Positions 27,268 through 36,267 of a DNA stretch of 64,000 nt are shown piece by piece. How positions within the stretch are numbered: the stretch's first letter is position 1; each line of letters opens with the position of its first letter. Both the position numbers and the translations under genes were made by a program. Source of the DNA: Mycobacterium sp. ACS4331 (GTDB taxonomy: Bacteria; Actinomycetota; Actinomycetes; Mycobacteriales; Mycobacteriaceae); assembly GCF_001667265.1 (NCBI RefSeq), contig NZ_LZHW01000032.1, positions 1 through 64,000 on the forward strand, read 5' to 3'. Below the pieces are notes generated by a model, which was given only the letters and a program-made list of their open reading frames with translations, ran no database searches and was not told the origin of the DNA.

Positions 27268-27273
27268 TATTGT
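27268..27273 (+). promoter_or_regulatory. Predicted -10 box of a leaderless promoter
   Basis: TATTGT ends seven bases before GTG 27281. No ribosome site precedes the GTG, so the mRNA is probably leaderless. The operator lies immediately upstream, covering the -35 region. Confidence 0.5.
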
Positions 27274-27280
27274 CGGTGTC

Positions 27281-28504
27281 GTGACGGGCGCATTGTCACA
27301 CCTTCGGGTGTGCGATCTGAGTGGACAGCTGGCGGGTGCCGGCGCAACCAAGATTCTGGCCGCCTGCGGTGCGCAGGTGATCCGCGTCGAGGACCCCGTC
27401 ACCCGGGGGCTGTGGGATGCCCTGCGCGGCGTGGGACCCTACGTCGACGAGCGCCGGGGCGTGGACCTCGGTGTGGGCTTCAACAATCACAACGTCGGCA
27501 AGTACGGCGTCACCGTCAATCTCAGGACCGACGAGGGCCACCAGCTGCTGTCGGAGCTCATCGCGGTGAGCGACGTCGTCTGCGAGAACTTCGCCGCGGG
27601 AGTCATGGAGAAGCGCGGCTTCGGGTACGACGAGATGAAGAAGATCAAGCCGGACATCATCTACGTGTCGAACTGCGGATTCGGCCACACCGGTCCGTAC
27701 CGCGATTTCAAGACGTGGGGGCCCATAGTCCAGGCGGTCAGCGGGCTGACCTTCACGTCGGGGCTGCCGGACACCGAGCCCGCTGGATGGGGCTTCTCCT
27801 ACATGGACCACGCATCGGCCTTCTACATGACGATCGCGGTCCTTGCGGCCGTGCACCATCGTGACCGAACCGGCGAGGGGCAGCACGTCGACCTGGCGAC
27901 GGTTCCCGCCGGTGTGTCCATGCTGTCGGCGGAGGTGCTGGACTGGACCGTCAACGGACGGCCAGCGACCCCCCACGGGAATCGGTCCGACTTCGGCGAG
28001 TTCGCTCCGCACGGCATCTATCCCTGCCGAGGTGAGGACCGCTGGATCGCGTTAACGTGCCGGGACGACCGCGAGGTCGCCCTGCTGGCGAAGGTGCTCG
28101 ATGCGCCGGCCCTGACCGCAGACCGCTTCGCCACGCTGGATGGGCGGTTGGCCGCCGCGGATGACCTCGATGAGATCATCGCCGCCGTCACCGCCACACG
28201 CGACGCCGCAGTCCTGGCGGAGGACCTGATCGACGCCGGTGTCCCCGCCAGTGTGGTCAAAAGCCCTGCGGAACGGATCGAGGCCGACCCCGACCTCGCC
28301 CGGATGGGACTGTTTCCCACGGTCACGCACCCCGACATCGGACCGGTCCGCGTCGAAGGCGTGCCCATCACCTTCTCGGCCACGCCTTGGGTGATCGAGA
28401 GGAGCGCTCCGAAACTGGGGCAGCACAACGAGGAGATACTGGGCGGTCTGCTCGGACACGGCGAAGATGCGGTGAAGGACTGGGCACAGCGGGGTGTGAT
28501 TTGA
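27281..28504 (+). CDS. CaiB/BaiF type III CoA-transferase
   Basis: 407 residues. Start chosen as GTG 27281 because a -10 box is seven bases upstream; a TTG at 27254 lies inside the operator. Pattern: HLRVCDLSGQLAGAGATKILAACGAQVIRVEDP, NHNVGKYGVTVNL, catalytic-type Asp in GFSYMDHASAFYM, and GEGQHVDLA. First gene of a three-gene operon; its TGA overlaps the TTG start of the next CoA-transferase. Adjacent non-identical family III genes may form heterodimers or act on successive acids. Confidence 0.88.
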   Translation: MTGALSHLRVCDLSGQLAGAGATKILAACGAQVIRVEDPVTRGLWDALRGVGPYVDERRGVDLGVGFNNHNVGKYGVTVNLRTDEGHQLLSELIAVSDVVCENFAAGVMEKRGFGYDEMKKIKPDIIYVSNCGFGHTGPYRDFKTWGPIVQAVSGLTFTSGLPDTEPAGWGFSYMDHASAFYMTIAVLAAVHHRDRTGEGQHVDLATVPAGVSMLSAEVLDWTVNGRPATPHGNRSDFGEFAPHGIYPCRGEDRWIALTCRDDREVALLAKVLDAPALTADRFATLDGRLAAADDLDEIIAAVTATRDAAVLAEDLIDAGVPASVVKSPAERIEADPDLARMGLFPTVTHPDIGPVRVEGVPITFSATPWVIERSAPKLGQHNEEILGGLLGHGEDAVKDWAQRGVI

Positions 28505-29721
28505 GCGCCCTGGCGGGACTGCGTGTCATCGAGATCAGCGACCAGTTCACCCCGGTGGCCGGCCGCATACTGGCTGAGCTCGGCGCCGACGTCATCGTCG
28601 TGGAACCCCCGTCGGGCTCCCGCCAGCGATTCCGCCCCCCGTTCGTCGACGACGAGCCACACGTTGACCGAAGCCTGCGGTGGTGGGCCGGCAACGCCGG
28701 AAAGCGCAGCATCACCATCGACCTCGATTCGGAACCCGAGCTGGACGCTCTGCGGAAACTTGTCGCAGCCGCTGATGTCGTGTTGGCGGGCTCCGACGAG
28801 ATCCCCGGCGCCGCGATCAACTACTCCGACTCGGCCCGGGCGCATTCCGCTCTGATCTGGGTGACGATCACCCCCTTCGGACTCAAGAGTTCACGAGTCG
28901 GCGATCCCGTCACCGATCTCACCATGCTCTCCGGTGGCGGCCCAGTGTGGAACTGCGGCTACGACGACCACACCATTCCGCCGATACGGGGCCGCGGCGA
29001 CCAGTCCGTCAACATCGCCGGGATGTACGGTGCCGTCGGGACGCTCGTCGCCCTCTCCCATCGGGATCACACCGGCCAGGGGCAGCTCGTCGACGTCAAC
29101 GTCACGGCCGCGTGCAACGTGACATGTGAGCAGACCACCTACCACTGGCTCGCCAACCAGGCCACCTGCCTGCGTCAGACGGGTCGGCACGCGGTGCCAA
29201 TCCCCAGTTCTCCAGTCCAGATTCGTTGTGCTGATGGTTATTTCGCGACTACGGGGGTACTGCCGCGCCGGCCGTCCGATTTCGCCCGGCTGGTCGAGTG
29301 GCTCAAAGAACTGGACCTCGTGGACGAGTTTCCGGAGACGGTCTTCCTCCAGATGGGTGCCGAACGCCGGGAACCCTTGGATCTCGCCGTGATCGGTGAG
29401 GACGATGAGACAACCGCGATCCTGAGCGCCGCCCGAGATGCGATCAGGCTCATCGCGTCCAGGCTTCCCGCAAAGGAGTTCTTCCTCACCAGTCAGCAGC
29501 GGGACTTCCCGGCCGGCGCAGTGCTCCCGCCCCATGAGGCGTTCGACGACCAACACATGGTCGCTCGCGGCATGCACGTTCAGGTCGAGCATCCCGAACT
29601 CGGTCGCACCGTGACCTACCCCGGGGCGCCCTATCTCTTCAGCGCGTCACCAGCCACGCCGCCGACTCGCGCCCCCCTGCTCGGCGAGCACAATCTCGAC
29701 CTGGACGAGATGTCCCGATGA
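28501..29721 (+). CDS. CaiB/BaiF type III CoA-transferase
   Basis: 406 residues from TTG 28501 (TTGA overlap with the previous stop). N-terminus ALAGLRVIEISDQFTPVAGRILAELGADVIVVEPP, then NAGKRSITIDL and a putative catalytic Asp in GRGDQSVNIAGMYGAVG, and GQGQLVDVNV. Somewhat divergent C-terminal half. Stop overlaps the start of the VOC gene (ATGA), so the three genes are co-translated. Confidence 0.87.
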   Translation: MSALAGLRVIEISDQFTPVAGRILAELGADVIVVEPPSGSRQRFRPPFVDDEPHVDRSLRWWAGNAGKRSITIDLDSEPELDALRKLVAAADVVLAGSDEIPGAAINYSDSARAHSALIWVTITPFGLKSSRVGDPVTDLTMLSGGGPVWNCGYDDHTIPPIRGRGDQSVNIAGMYGAVGTLVALSHRDHTGQGQLVDVNVTAACNVTCEQTTYHWLANQATCLRQTGRHAVPIPSSPVQIRCADGYFATTGVLPRRPSDFARLVEWLKELDLVDEFPETVFLQMGAERREPLDLAVIGEDDETTAILSAARDAIRLIASRLPAKEFFLTSQQRDFPAGAVLPPHEAFDDQHMVARGMHVQVEHPELGRTVTYPGAPYLFSASPATPPTRAPLLGEHNLDLDEMSR

Positions 29722-30185
29722 CGCCGGGGCACCGGCTCACCCACGTGGGGCTGTGTGTTGCAGACATCGAGCGGTCCACGGACTTCTACTGCCGCGCACT
29801 CGGGTTCACCAAGCAGGCGTCGATGCGCTTCCAGGACGCGGCCACCGCTCGCCTGCTGGCCGTCGACGACCTGGTCCTGGACCTGGTCTACCTGGAACGT
29901 GACGGCTTCCGCCTGGAACTGCTCGGCTATGAACATCCCGGCACGACGGGAGACGCAGCACCGCGGGCCATGAATGCCCGCGGGTTCACCCACCTCTCGT
30001 TCCTGGTCGACGATGTCGACGAGCTGACGGAGACCATCGTCAAGTACGGGGGTCGACTCCTCGGTGACCGCACCGCGGTATTCGACGGCGGCAATCGTGG
30101 TGTGATGCTGACCGATCCGGACGGCAACCTGCTTGAGTTGATCGAACGCAGGCCGCCGGATGGAAACCGTCGGGAAAGCAAGTAG
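29718..30185 (+). CDS. VOC (glyoxalase/bleomycin-resistance fold) family protein
   Basis: 155 residues. Starts RLTHVGLCVADIERSTDFYCRALGF; a second half begins GFTHLSFLVDDVDELTETIVKYGG and ends DPDGNLLELIE. The His of THVG, the His of THLSF and the Glu of LLELIE are plausible metal ligands, as in methylmalonyl-CoA epimerase and glyoxalases. Could epimerise an acyl-CoA or act as a lyase. Downstream of two CoA-transferases. Confidence 0.85.
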   Translation: MTPGHRLTHVGLCVADIERSTDFYCRALGFTKQASMRFQDAATARLLAVDDLVLDLVYLERDGFRLELLGYEHPGTTGDAAPRAMNARGFTHLSFLVDDVDELTETIVKYGGRLLGDRTAVFDGGNRGVMLTDPDGNLLELIERRPPDGNRRESK

Positions 30186-30191
30186 TCAACA

Positions 30192-30214
30192 GAGCATGAT
30201 CTGTTCAGTTGTTC
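30192..30214. promoter_or_regulatory. Candidate operator GAGCA-N13-TGTTC
   Basis: One mismatch from GAACA-N13-TGTTC. Lies 23 nt before the P450 ATG at 30238 and directly upstream of its TAGAGT -10 box (30226-30231). Confidence 0.5.
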
Positions 30215-30225
30215 ACAGGCGGTGA

Positions 30226-30231
30226 TAGAGT
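30226..30231 (+). promoter_or_regulatory. Predicted -10 box of a leaderless promoter
   Basis: TAGAGT ends six bases before ATG 30238, with no ribosome site in between. Confidence 0.45.
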
Positions 30232-30237
30232 GCGCGT

Positions 30238-31431
30238 ATGCCCGCCACCAGCGAGTTGATCTACTCGCCCTTCTCGAAGGCGATTTTCGACGACCCGTAT
30301 CCGGTGTACCGCCGGCTGCGCACGGAAGCGCCCGTATACCGGGATCCGGAGCAGCGTTGGTGGGTGCTGTCACGCTTCGACGACGTCGCGGGCGCCCTGC
30401 GGGACTGGCAGACGTACTCATCGAAACTCGGTCCGGCGCCGGAGAATCCGGACAACGACGGCCGCAAGTACTCGGTGATCTCCATGGACCCTCCGCGCCA
30501 CGACCGCATCCGCGGGGTGCTGAAGGGATTCTTCACCCCACGCGCCGTCGAGGCGATGGAGGGAGCGCTGCAGGCGGTGGTCGATCACCACCTCGACAAG
30601 CTCAAGCTGGGCACCACGGTCGATGCCATGGAGGCATTCGCCTTCTCGGTGCCCACGGATGTCATCGGTGATCTGCTCGGTGTTCCCTCTGCCGATCGTG
30701 AACAGCTTCGAGTCTGGTGGGAGGCGTTTCTCACCCGGCACGAGGGGGAGGTCGCGATGCCACCCAGCGCCATCGCCGCCAACCGCAGAATCAGCGCCTA
30801 CATCGGCGATCTCATCGAGGCCCGGCGTACAGATCCCGGTGATGACCTCATCAGCATCGTGCTGCAGGCCACCTTTCACGACCCCGACATCGGCGACGAC
30901 CGTGCCCTCACGCCTCACGAAGTGCTGATGTTCTGCAACCTGCTCTCCGCGGCGGGTTCCGAGACGACACAGAAACTGATCTCGAACGGTCTCGTCGCCA
31001 TGCACGACCACCCCGATCAATGGCAGCGAATCGTCAACGACCACAGCTTGATTCCGAGTGCGGTCAATGAAGCCCTGCGCTTCGACACTCCGAGCCACTG
31101 GGTGGCGCGGACCCTCACCCGGCCCGTCGAGTTGCACGGTGTGACCATGGATGCCGGCGACTGGGTGCTGCTCCTGTTGGGCAGCGCCAACCGTGACGAG
31201 CGACGGTACGACGACCCTGACCGGTTCATTCTCGATCGACCCCGCGGGACCGACGTGTATTTCGGTTGGGGCATCCACATCTGCCTGGGCCAGTGGTTGG
31301 CCCGCCGCGAGGCACAGATGGTGTTCGAGTATGTCGCAAGGAAGTTCCCCAACTACTCGATCGGGGCACACGAGCGTGTGTTGACCGCGACGGTCCGCGG
31401 ATACACCAGTGTCGAGATGACCCTGCGCTGA
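30238..31431 (+). CDS. Cytochrome P450
   Basis: 397 residues. I-helix AAGSETTQ at about residue 238, ExxR in NEALRFD, heme loop FGWGIHICLGQW with Cys349. N-terminus YSPFSKAIFDDPYPVYRRLRTEAPVY is typical of soluble mycobacterial P450s. Monocistronic, with its own operator and leaderless-type promoter; converges with the DUF3237 operon. Redox partner may be the ferredoxin at 40363. Confidence 0.92.
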   Translation: MPATSELIYSPFSKAIFDDPYPVYRRLRTEAPVYRDPEQRWWVLSRFDDVAGALRDWQTYSSKLGPAPENPDNDGRKYSVISMDPPRHDRIRGVLKGFFTPRAVEAMEGALQAVVDHHLDKLKLGTTVDAMEAFAFSVPTDVIGDLLGVPSADREQLRVWWEAFLTRHEGEVAMPPSAIAANRRISAYIGDLIEARRTDPGDDLISIVLQATFHDPDIGDDRALTPHEVLMFCNLLSAAGSETTQKLISNGLVAMHDHPDQWQRIVNDHSLIPSAVNEALRFDTPSHWVARTLTRPVELHGVTMDAGDWVLLLLGSANRDERRYDDPDRFILDRPRGTDVYFGWGIHICLGQWLARREAQMVFEYVARKFPNYSIGAHERVLTATVRGYTSVEMTLR

Positions 31432-31454
31432 CCACCGCCAACCTGCCCTGGGCG

Positions 31455-31874
31455 TCAGACGACCTCGAAGACCTCATAGTGCAGGGACTCACCGAGGTAT
31501 CTGCCCTTCGCCACGCCGAGGACGCGGGTCAACCACTGATACCGCTCATCCCCGGTCTCGAAGTACATCGAGGAGTAGACCTGGGCTGTCGCCGCATCCA
31601 TTCGACCGGTGTAGCTGACGTAGACCACTGCCCCGTCGTCGGTTTCCAGGGTCACGCGCGCATCCACGAGGACTCGGCCCGATGGCTCGACGAATGCCCA
31701 GTCGGCCGCCGCTCGCCCCTTCAACGAGGCCCGCAGGCGCTCCCCCTCCCAGCGTGCTTCTGTGATCTCCCCGATCGTCCGGCCACCGCCCGGCCCTGAC
31801 GACACACCGATGGGGTCGGCGAGTCGATAGGTGACATGGCACAGCGGACGCAGCTGCGCAACGATGGGATCCAT
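31455..31874 (-). CDS. DUF3237 domain-containing protein
   Basis: 139 residues from ATG 31874; the frame extends to 31928 inside the previous gene and is not used. Contains the DUF3237-like order: LCHVTYRLADPIG, GGGRTIGEITEARWEGERLRASLKGRAAADW, ARVTLETDDGAVVYVSYTGRMD and YFETGDERYQWLTRVLGVAKGRYLG. The function of this beta-barrel family is not established. Last gene of the SnoaL-VOC-DUF3237 minus operon (10 bp after the VOC gene). Confidence 0.78.
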   Translation of the reverse strand: MDPIVAQLRPLCHVTYRLADPIGVSSGPGGGRTIGEITEARWEGERLRASLKGRAAADWAFVEPSGRVLVDARVTLETDDGAVVYVSYTGRMDAATAQVYSSMYFETGDERYQWLTRVLGVAKGRYLGESLHYEVFEVV

Positions 31875-31884
31875 CACGACCCTT

Positions 31885-32787
31885 CTAGTCCGGGACCTCG
31901 AGCTCAACGAACTCGAACACCGCGCCATGGCATGTCTGTGGGTCTGTGATCAATCGCCGTTTGTCACGCTCGGCGACTGTGACGCCGTGCGCGCAAAGGT
32001 GCGCCTCGACCGATGACAGGTCCCGGCACTCGAAGATGCAGGAGTGCATGATCTCGCCGTGTGACGCCAGATCACGACCTGCCACCGTGTCTGCGGCGGC
32101 CGGCACGATGAGTTCGACCGTCGTGTTCGTCCCCAGCCGCAGCCGCCGGCGCGTTGCGACCGTCGTGCTCTCCTCGCCGTCCATGGTCGCCCCGAGAGCG
32201 AGGTAGATGCGGGAGGCCTTGTCGATGTCCTCGACCACGACACCGACCCGCCAGCCCTCGATGGTCAGCGGATGAACCCGCCACGGGTCAACCGACCACC
32301 CGGGCAGGAACCGGGGGTCCTCCCATCGACCCGGAACACCGAGTGGACCTGGCTTGGCGTGCTGGAATGGCATGAACTCGAGCTGGCCCGCGGTGTCTCT
32401 CGGGTGGGTGAAGACCGGACTCATCGGCTTGTCCACCATCGTTGTTCGACCGGCGCCTCCGAGCCCGAAGCACCGCACCCCCTGCGCGGTGAGGGCGTCG
32501 AAGATCTCGGTCGGACCCGAGTCGACGAAGTAGGCTGCGGCGTGGAAGTGCGAGCCGAAACGACTGAGGAACTTCCCGAGCGGGAGGTTCATGGCCTCCT
32601 CGGCCGGCTCCATCACGTCGACGGCGAGGTCCCCTATCGCGACCATCGAGGCCCACCGCTTCTCCGCCTCCAACCAGTCGTCGGTGAACACGTCGACCGC
32701 ACCGAACACGTCGCGGTACCACTGCGCCACAGCACGGTGGTCATCCGTGATGTGGTTGACGTGCCACTGCCTGCCGATCTGGATCAT
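31885..32787 (-). CDS. Two-domain VOC family protein
   Basis: 300 residues from ATG 32787. Domain 1 starts WHVNHITDDHRAVAQWYRDVFG; domain 2 starts GWRVGVVVEDIDKASRIYLALGATMDGEE and ends HGAVFEFVELE. Each half has the beta-alpha-beta-beta-beta signature of the vicinal oxygen chelate fold, so it may be a dioxygenase, epimerase or lyase of the extradiol type. HFHAAAYFVDSGP carries histidines that could bind metal. Ten base pairs downstream of the SnoaL gene. Confidence 0.8.
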   Translation of the reverse strand: MIQIGRQWHVNHITDDHRAVAQWYRDVFGAVDVFTDDWLEAEKRWASMVAIGDLAVDVMEPAEEAMNLPLGKFLSRFGSHFHAAAYFVDSGPTEIFDALTAQGVRCFGLGGAGRTTMVDKPMSPVFTHPRDTAGQLEFMPFQHAKPGPLGVPGRWEDPRFLPGWSVDPWRVHPLTIEGWRVGVVVEDIDKASRIYLALGATMDGEESTTVATRRRLRLGTNTTVELIVPAAADTVAGRDLASHGEIMHSCIFECRDLSSVEAHLCAHGVTVAERDKRRLITDPQTCHGAVFEFVELEVPD

Positions 32788-32797
32788 CACTGCCCGA

Positions 32798-33193
32798 TCA
32801 CGCGGGATCGGGTGTGAAATCACGCTTGGTGAAACGCCATACACCAGACTCTCGGATGAGTTGGTCACGGTAGACACCCTGCGCGATGACCTGAGTTCCG
32901 CTGCCGGGGGCCGACGAGAACACTGTGCAGTACGCCTGGTTCGAGGCCTCCTCGCCGGTTCCCTCGGACAGCACCGACGTGACCACGTGCCGAAGTTGGC
33001 CGGGTGCGCCCAGTTCACGGACATACGCGATCAGCGCGTCTCGCCCACGCGCCTGCTCATGTCCCATCAGCAGAAATACGCCGTCTTGGGTGAAGCAGTC
33101 GGCGAAGGCCTCGGCATCACCCCGATCAAGGGCGAAGTTGTATCGGCAGATCAACTGATCGATGTCGAACGCATCGTGAACCGAGATGGCCAA
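32798..33193 (-). CDS. SnoaL-like / NTF2-fold protein
   Basis: 131 residues. DIDQLICRYNFALDRGDAEAFADCFTQDGVF, then GRDALIAYV, and GVWRFTKRDFTPD: the standard SnoaL/steroid-isomerase cone fold with an opening helix and a final beta sheet. Such proteins act as isomerases, cyclases or hydratases; Asp/His residues in the cavity could serve as base. First gene of a three-gene minus operon, 43 nt from the operator at 33237. Confidence 0.8.
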   Translation of the reverse strand: MAISVHDAFDIDQLICRYNFALDRGDAEAFADCFTQDGVFLLMGHEQARGRDALIAYVRELGAPGQLRHVVTSVLSEGTGEEASNQAYCTVFSSAPGSGTQVIAQGVYRDQLIRESGVWRFTKRDFTPDPA

Positions 33194-33236
33194 TGATCCC
33201 CTCCTGACGAGTGGCCGACATCCTTGCGGGCCAGCA

Positions 33237-33259
33237 GAACACTACGACACTCACTGTGT
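33237..33259. promoter_or_regulatory. Candidate operator GAACA-N13-TGTGT
   Basis: In the divergent region between the SnoaL operon (minus) and the ACAD operon (plus). Its GAACACT...GACACT core matches the site at 9382. Confidence 0.5.
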
Positions 33260-33298
33260 TTCTGTGCCGTTTGACATCAACAACGCTGCGCAACACTC

Positions 33299-33321
33299 GA
33301 ACAGATACTGTACAACTGGAA
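33299..33321. promoter_or_regulatory. Weaker second operator-like site GAACA-N13-TGGAA
   Basis: One intact arm only, 21 nt before the ATG at 33343, the same spacing as other sites. It may serve the plus operon while 33237 serves the minus operon. Confidence 0.35.
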
Positions 33322-33342
33322 CACGCCTGCCGGTGTGACGCG

Positions 33343-34512
33343 ATGACCGAGGAGACGATGCCGCCCGTGACACCCACGATCGACGAGTCCCGAGAGCTTG
33401 CGTTGTTCCTCACAACCACCCGCGAGTTCCTCGACCGCGAGATGGCGATGTCGCGGGTGCGGGATCTCCACGCGGCAGATCGCCCGTATGAGCGTCAATG
33501 GTGGACGCGGGCGGCCCAACTCGGTTGGACGAGTCTCCTGGTTCCGGAGTCGCTGGGAGGCGGGTCCGTCTCGGACTCGGGTGTCAGCGACCTGGCCGCG
33601 GTCATGGCGCACGTGGGCCGAGCCGTCGCGCCCGGACCGCTGATACCCGTCAGTGTCGTGGCCGCGGCCCTCTCCAACGCCTCGAACGCGCCGTGGCACC
33701 AACACACGGTGAACGGACTGCTGGACGGTTCATGCGTCGCCGCGTGGGCCGTGGACGAGCCTGGTCTTCCCTTCGGCAGCGCGCCGGCAACCACGGCGAT
33801 TCAGACCGCGCGCGGATATCGCATCGACGGAGTCAAGACGCAGGTCGAATCGGGTCTGCTGTGCGACGTTCTTCTGGTGTCGGTGAGCCTCCCGGAGGGC
33901 CAAGCACAGCTGCTGGTGCCGGCTGACGCCGAAGGAGTGACGGTGACCCGAACACCGTCGGTGGACCTCGTACGCGATTACGCGACGGTGCGATTCGACG
34001 GCGTACAGGTCGAGCCGACCAGCATCGTCGGCCGCGTTCCCGAAACACCGGCAGCACACGAGCGGCAGGCGCGGCTGGCCCAGGTGCTGCAGTGCGCGGA
34101 GACGGTCGGCGCCCTCGACGCCATGTTCGACATGACAGTGGCGTGGGCGCAGACCCGCTACAGCTTCGGCCGGCCCCTCTCGTCCTACCAGGCCCTCAAG
34201 CATCGCTTCGCAGACATGAAGATGCAGCTGGAGTCGTGCCGCGCAGCGGTGGCCGCCGCATGCCGCGCGTTCGCGCACGACCCCGACACCGCGGGCCTGG
34301 CCGTCAGCGCGGCCAAGGCCTACGTCGGCGAGTACTCCATCGCGATCGCGCAGGAGTGCGTGCAACTGCACGGAGGGATCGGGGTCACCTGGGAACACGA
34401 CCTGCACGTCTATCTCCGTCGTATCGAGGTGAATCGGGTCCTCTACGGTACGACCGAGGAGCACCAGGAGAAGGTGTACGTTCTGGCCAAGCAGGGAGCA
34501 GTCATCCGATGA
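33343..34512 (+). CDS. Acyl-CoA dehydrogenase, pair member 2a (short-type subunit)
   Basis: 389 residues from ATG 33343; an ATG at 33358 with GAGGAG before it is an alternative, while the frame back to 33211 crosses the operator. C-terminal ACAD domain intact: RYSFGRPLSSYQALKHRFADMKMQLE and LHGGIGVTWEHDLHVYLRRIE; the beta-domain substrate loop (GSDLA) is missing. TWEH-type subunit of a probable heteromeric ACAD with the overlapping downstream gene. First gene of a five-gene operon. Confidence 0.86.
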   Translation: MTEETMPPVTPTIDESRELALFLTTTREFLDREMAMSRVRDLHAADRPYERQWWTRAAQLGWTSLLVPESLGGGSVSDSGVSDLAAVMAHVGRAVAPGPLIPVSVVAAALSNASNAPWHQHTVNGLLDGSCVAAWAVDEPGLPFGSAPATTAIQTARGYRIDGVKTQVESGLLCDVLLVSVSLPEGQAQLLVPADAEGVTVTRTPSVDLVRDYATVRFDGVQVEPTSIVGRVPETPAAHERQARLAQVLQCAETVGALDAMFDMTVAWAQTRYSFGRPLSSYQALKHRFADMKMQLESCRAAVAAACRAFAHDPDTAGLAVSAAKAYVGEYSIAIAQECVQLHGGIGVTWEHDLHVYLRRIEVNRVLYGTTEEHQEKVYVLAKQGAVIR

Positions 34513-35762
34513 ACGACTCTGCACTGGAGGCTCGCGGCGAAAGCGTGGAGGAGTTCCGCGCACGAGCCTCCGCATGGCTGGCCGCCAACATGCCCCGTCT
34601 GGGTCCGAACACTGCACCGCCGGACCGCGATGACGAAGCCACCTGGCGGCGCGCACGACAGTTGCAGCGCCGCCTTCACGACGGTGGGTTCGCGGGAATC
34701 TGCTTCCCCCGCGAATACGGCGGCCTGGGACTTGATTTCGCCTATCAAGCCGCATTCAACGAGGAGGCGGTGCCCTATGAGATGCCCGTCGTTCTCAACA
34801 TCCCGAGCCTCACCATCTGCAGCGCCACACTGCTGGACGTCGGGAGTGAGGAGCAGAAGAGCCACCACATCGGCGCAGCGCTGCGCGGAGATGAGGTGCT
34901 CTGCCAACTCCTCTCCGAGCCGAGTGGAGGCTCCGACCTGGCCGGGGTGGTCACCCGCGCCGAACGCCGTTCCGGCGGTTGGGTTCTCAACGGGGCGAAG
35001 ACCTGGAGCAGCAGTGCCTTCGCCGCCGACTTCGGACTCTGCCTGGCCCGGACGGATTGGAACGTACCCAAGCACGAAGGGTTGACCATGTTCCTGGTCC
35101 CGCTCGGGGCACCGGGGCTGACCATGCGCAGGATACGACAGGTCAACGGCTCCAACGAGTTCTGCGAGGAGTTCTTCGACGACGTCGAACTGTCTGACGA
35201 ACACGTCGTGGGAGAGGTCGGCGGCGGGTGGACGGTGGCCTCACGTCAGCTTTTCCACGAACGCCGAGCAGTGGCAAAGGGTTCCGAGTTCGCAAACTGT
35301 GCGGCCACCGAAGGAGGCCGAGGCGGGGCCATCGACGTCGTCGCGCTTGTCGACTCCACCGGGCAGGGCGACGACCGGTGGGCGCGTCGCCTGGCCGGGC
35401 GGGCGTTGACACACCGCGTGGTGGAGAAGGCACTGGGCGACCATGTGTTCCACGGTGTTTCGACGGGTCAGATGCCGGCTGCATCGGGTTCGCTGAGCCG
35501 GCTCTTCTACGGAACATGCGAGAACCTGGTGCTCGACACGGCGTTGGCCCTCACCGGCTCCGCGGCGGTCGTCGGGGATGACGCGACGATGCTTGCCGTC
35601 GGCCAGAAGCACCTTTCTCGACAGTCGGTCTGCCTCGGGGGTGGCACCACCGAGATCGCGCGCAACATCATCGCCGAGCGTGTCCTCGGTTTTCCCCGCG
35701 AATACGCGGCCGACCGCGGAGTGCCCTTCAAAGACGTCCCCCGCAACGGAGGCCACCGATGA
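34509..35762 (+). CDS. Acyl-CoA dehydrogenase, pair member 2b
   Basis: 417 residues; ATG 34509 overlaps the previous stop, while an in-frame extension to 34092 is rejected. Full ACAD: CFPREYGGLGLD, LCQLLSEPSGGSDLAGV, LNGAKTWSSSAF, and CLGGGTTEIARNIIAERVLGFP. Long partner of the subunit upstream. Its stop overlaps the next gene, a MaoC/FAS1-dehydratase-like protein that could hydrate the enoyl-CoA it makes. Confidence 0.88.
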   Translation: MNDSALEARGESVEEFRARASAWLAANMPRLGPNTAPPDRDDEATWRRARQLQRRLHDGGFAGICFPREYGGLGLDFAYQAAFNEEAVPYEMPVVLNIPSLTICSATLLDVGSEEQKSHHIGAALRGDEVLCQLLSEPSGGSDLAGVVTRAERRSGGWVLNGAKTWSSSAFAADFGLCLARTDWNVPKHEGLTMFLVPLGAPGLTMRRIRQVNGSNEFCEEFFDDVELSDEHVVGEVGGGWTVASRQLFHERRAVAKGSEFANCAATEGGRGGAIDVVALVDSTGQGDDRWARRLAGRALTHRVVEKALGDHVFHGVSTGQMPAASGSLSRLFYGTCENLVLDTALALTGSAAVVGDDATMLAVGQKHLSRQSVCLGGGTTEIARNIIAERVLGFPREYAADRGVPFKDVPRNGGHR

Positions 35763-36250
35763 CCGACTCGATGATCACCGAACGACTCGCAGCCGTCATC
35801 GGCGTCTGGCACGACCAGGGGACGCCGTCGTTTCCCATCGAGCGATCCGAGATCCGGCGTTGGGCGATCGCGACGTACTGGCCCGAGCAGCCGCCCCGGC
35901 TCTTCTGGGATGAGGACTACGCACGAACGACCCGATGGGGCGGCATCATCGCGCCCGATGATTTCAATCCGTTCGCCTGGCCGATCGAACCCCTCGACGC
36001 CGGACCAGCCGCCTACGCACTTCCCAGCCCAGGCGAACCCGGACAGCGGATGCTCAACGGGGGCGTCGAATTCATCTTCGGGAAACCGATGCGGCCGGGT
36101 GATGTGATCACCGGACGATGGCGCATTCAGGACGCAACCGAACGCGACGGCAGGATGGGCCGGATGCTCTACCTCAAGCTCGAACGTGAACTTCGCAATC
36201 AGCACGACGAAGCGGTTCGCACCCGCATCGACACCGTCATCCGATACTGA
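35759..36250 (+). CDS. MaoC N-terminal-like (FAS1 dehydratase-type) hotdog protein
   Basis: 163 residues. PSFPIERSEIRRWAIATYWPEQPPRLFWDEDYAR, then GGIIAPDDFNPFAWPIE, and LNGGVEFIFGKPMRPGDVITGRW, as in N-terminal halves of mycobacterial (R)-hydratases (HadA/C-like subunits). The catalytic D..H of hydratase-2 is not in this half, so it probably pairs with another hotdog protein, for example the one at 37692 in the same operon. Confidence 0.82.
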   Translation: MTDSMITERLAAVIGVWHDQGTPSFPIERSEIRRWAIATYWPEQPPRLFWDEDYARTTRWGGIIAPDDFNPFAWPIEPLDAGPAAYALPSPGEPGQRMLNGGVEFIFGKPMRPGDVITGRWRIQDATERDGRMGRMLYLKLERELRNQHDEAVRTRIDTVIRY

Positions 36251-36267
36251 GACAGAGGAAACGCTAC

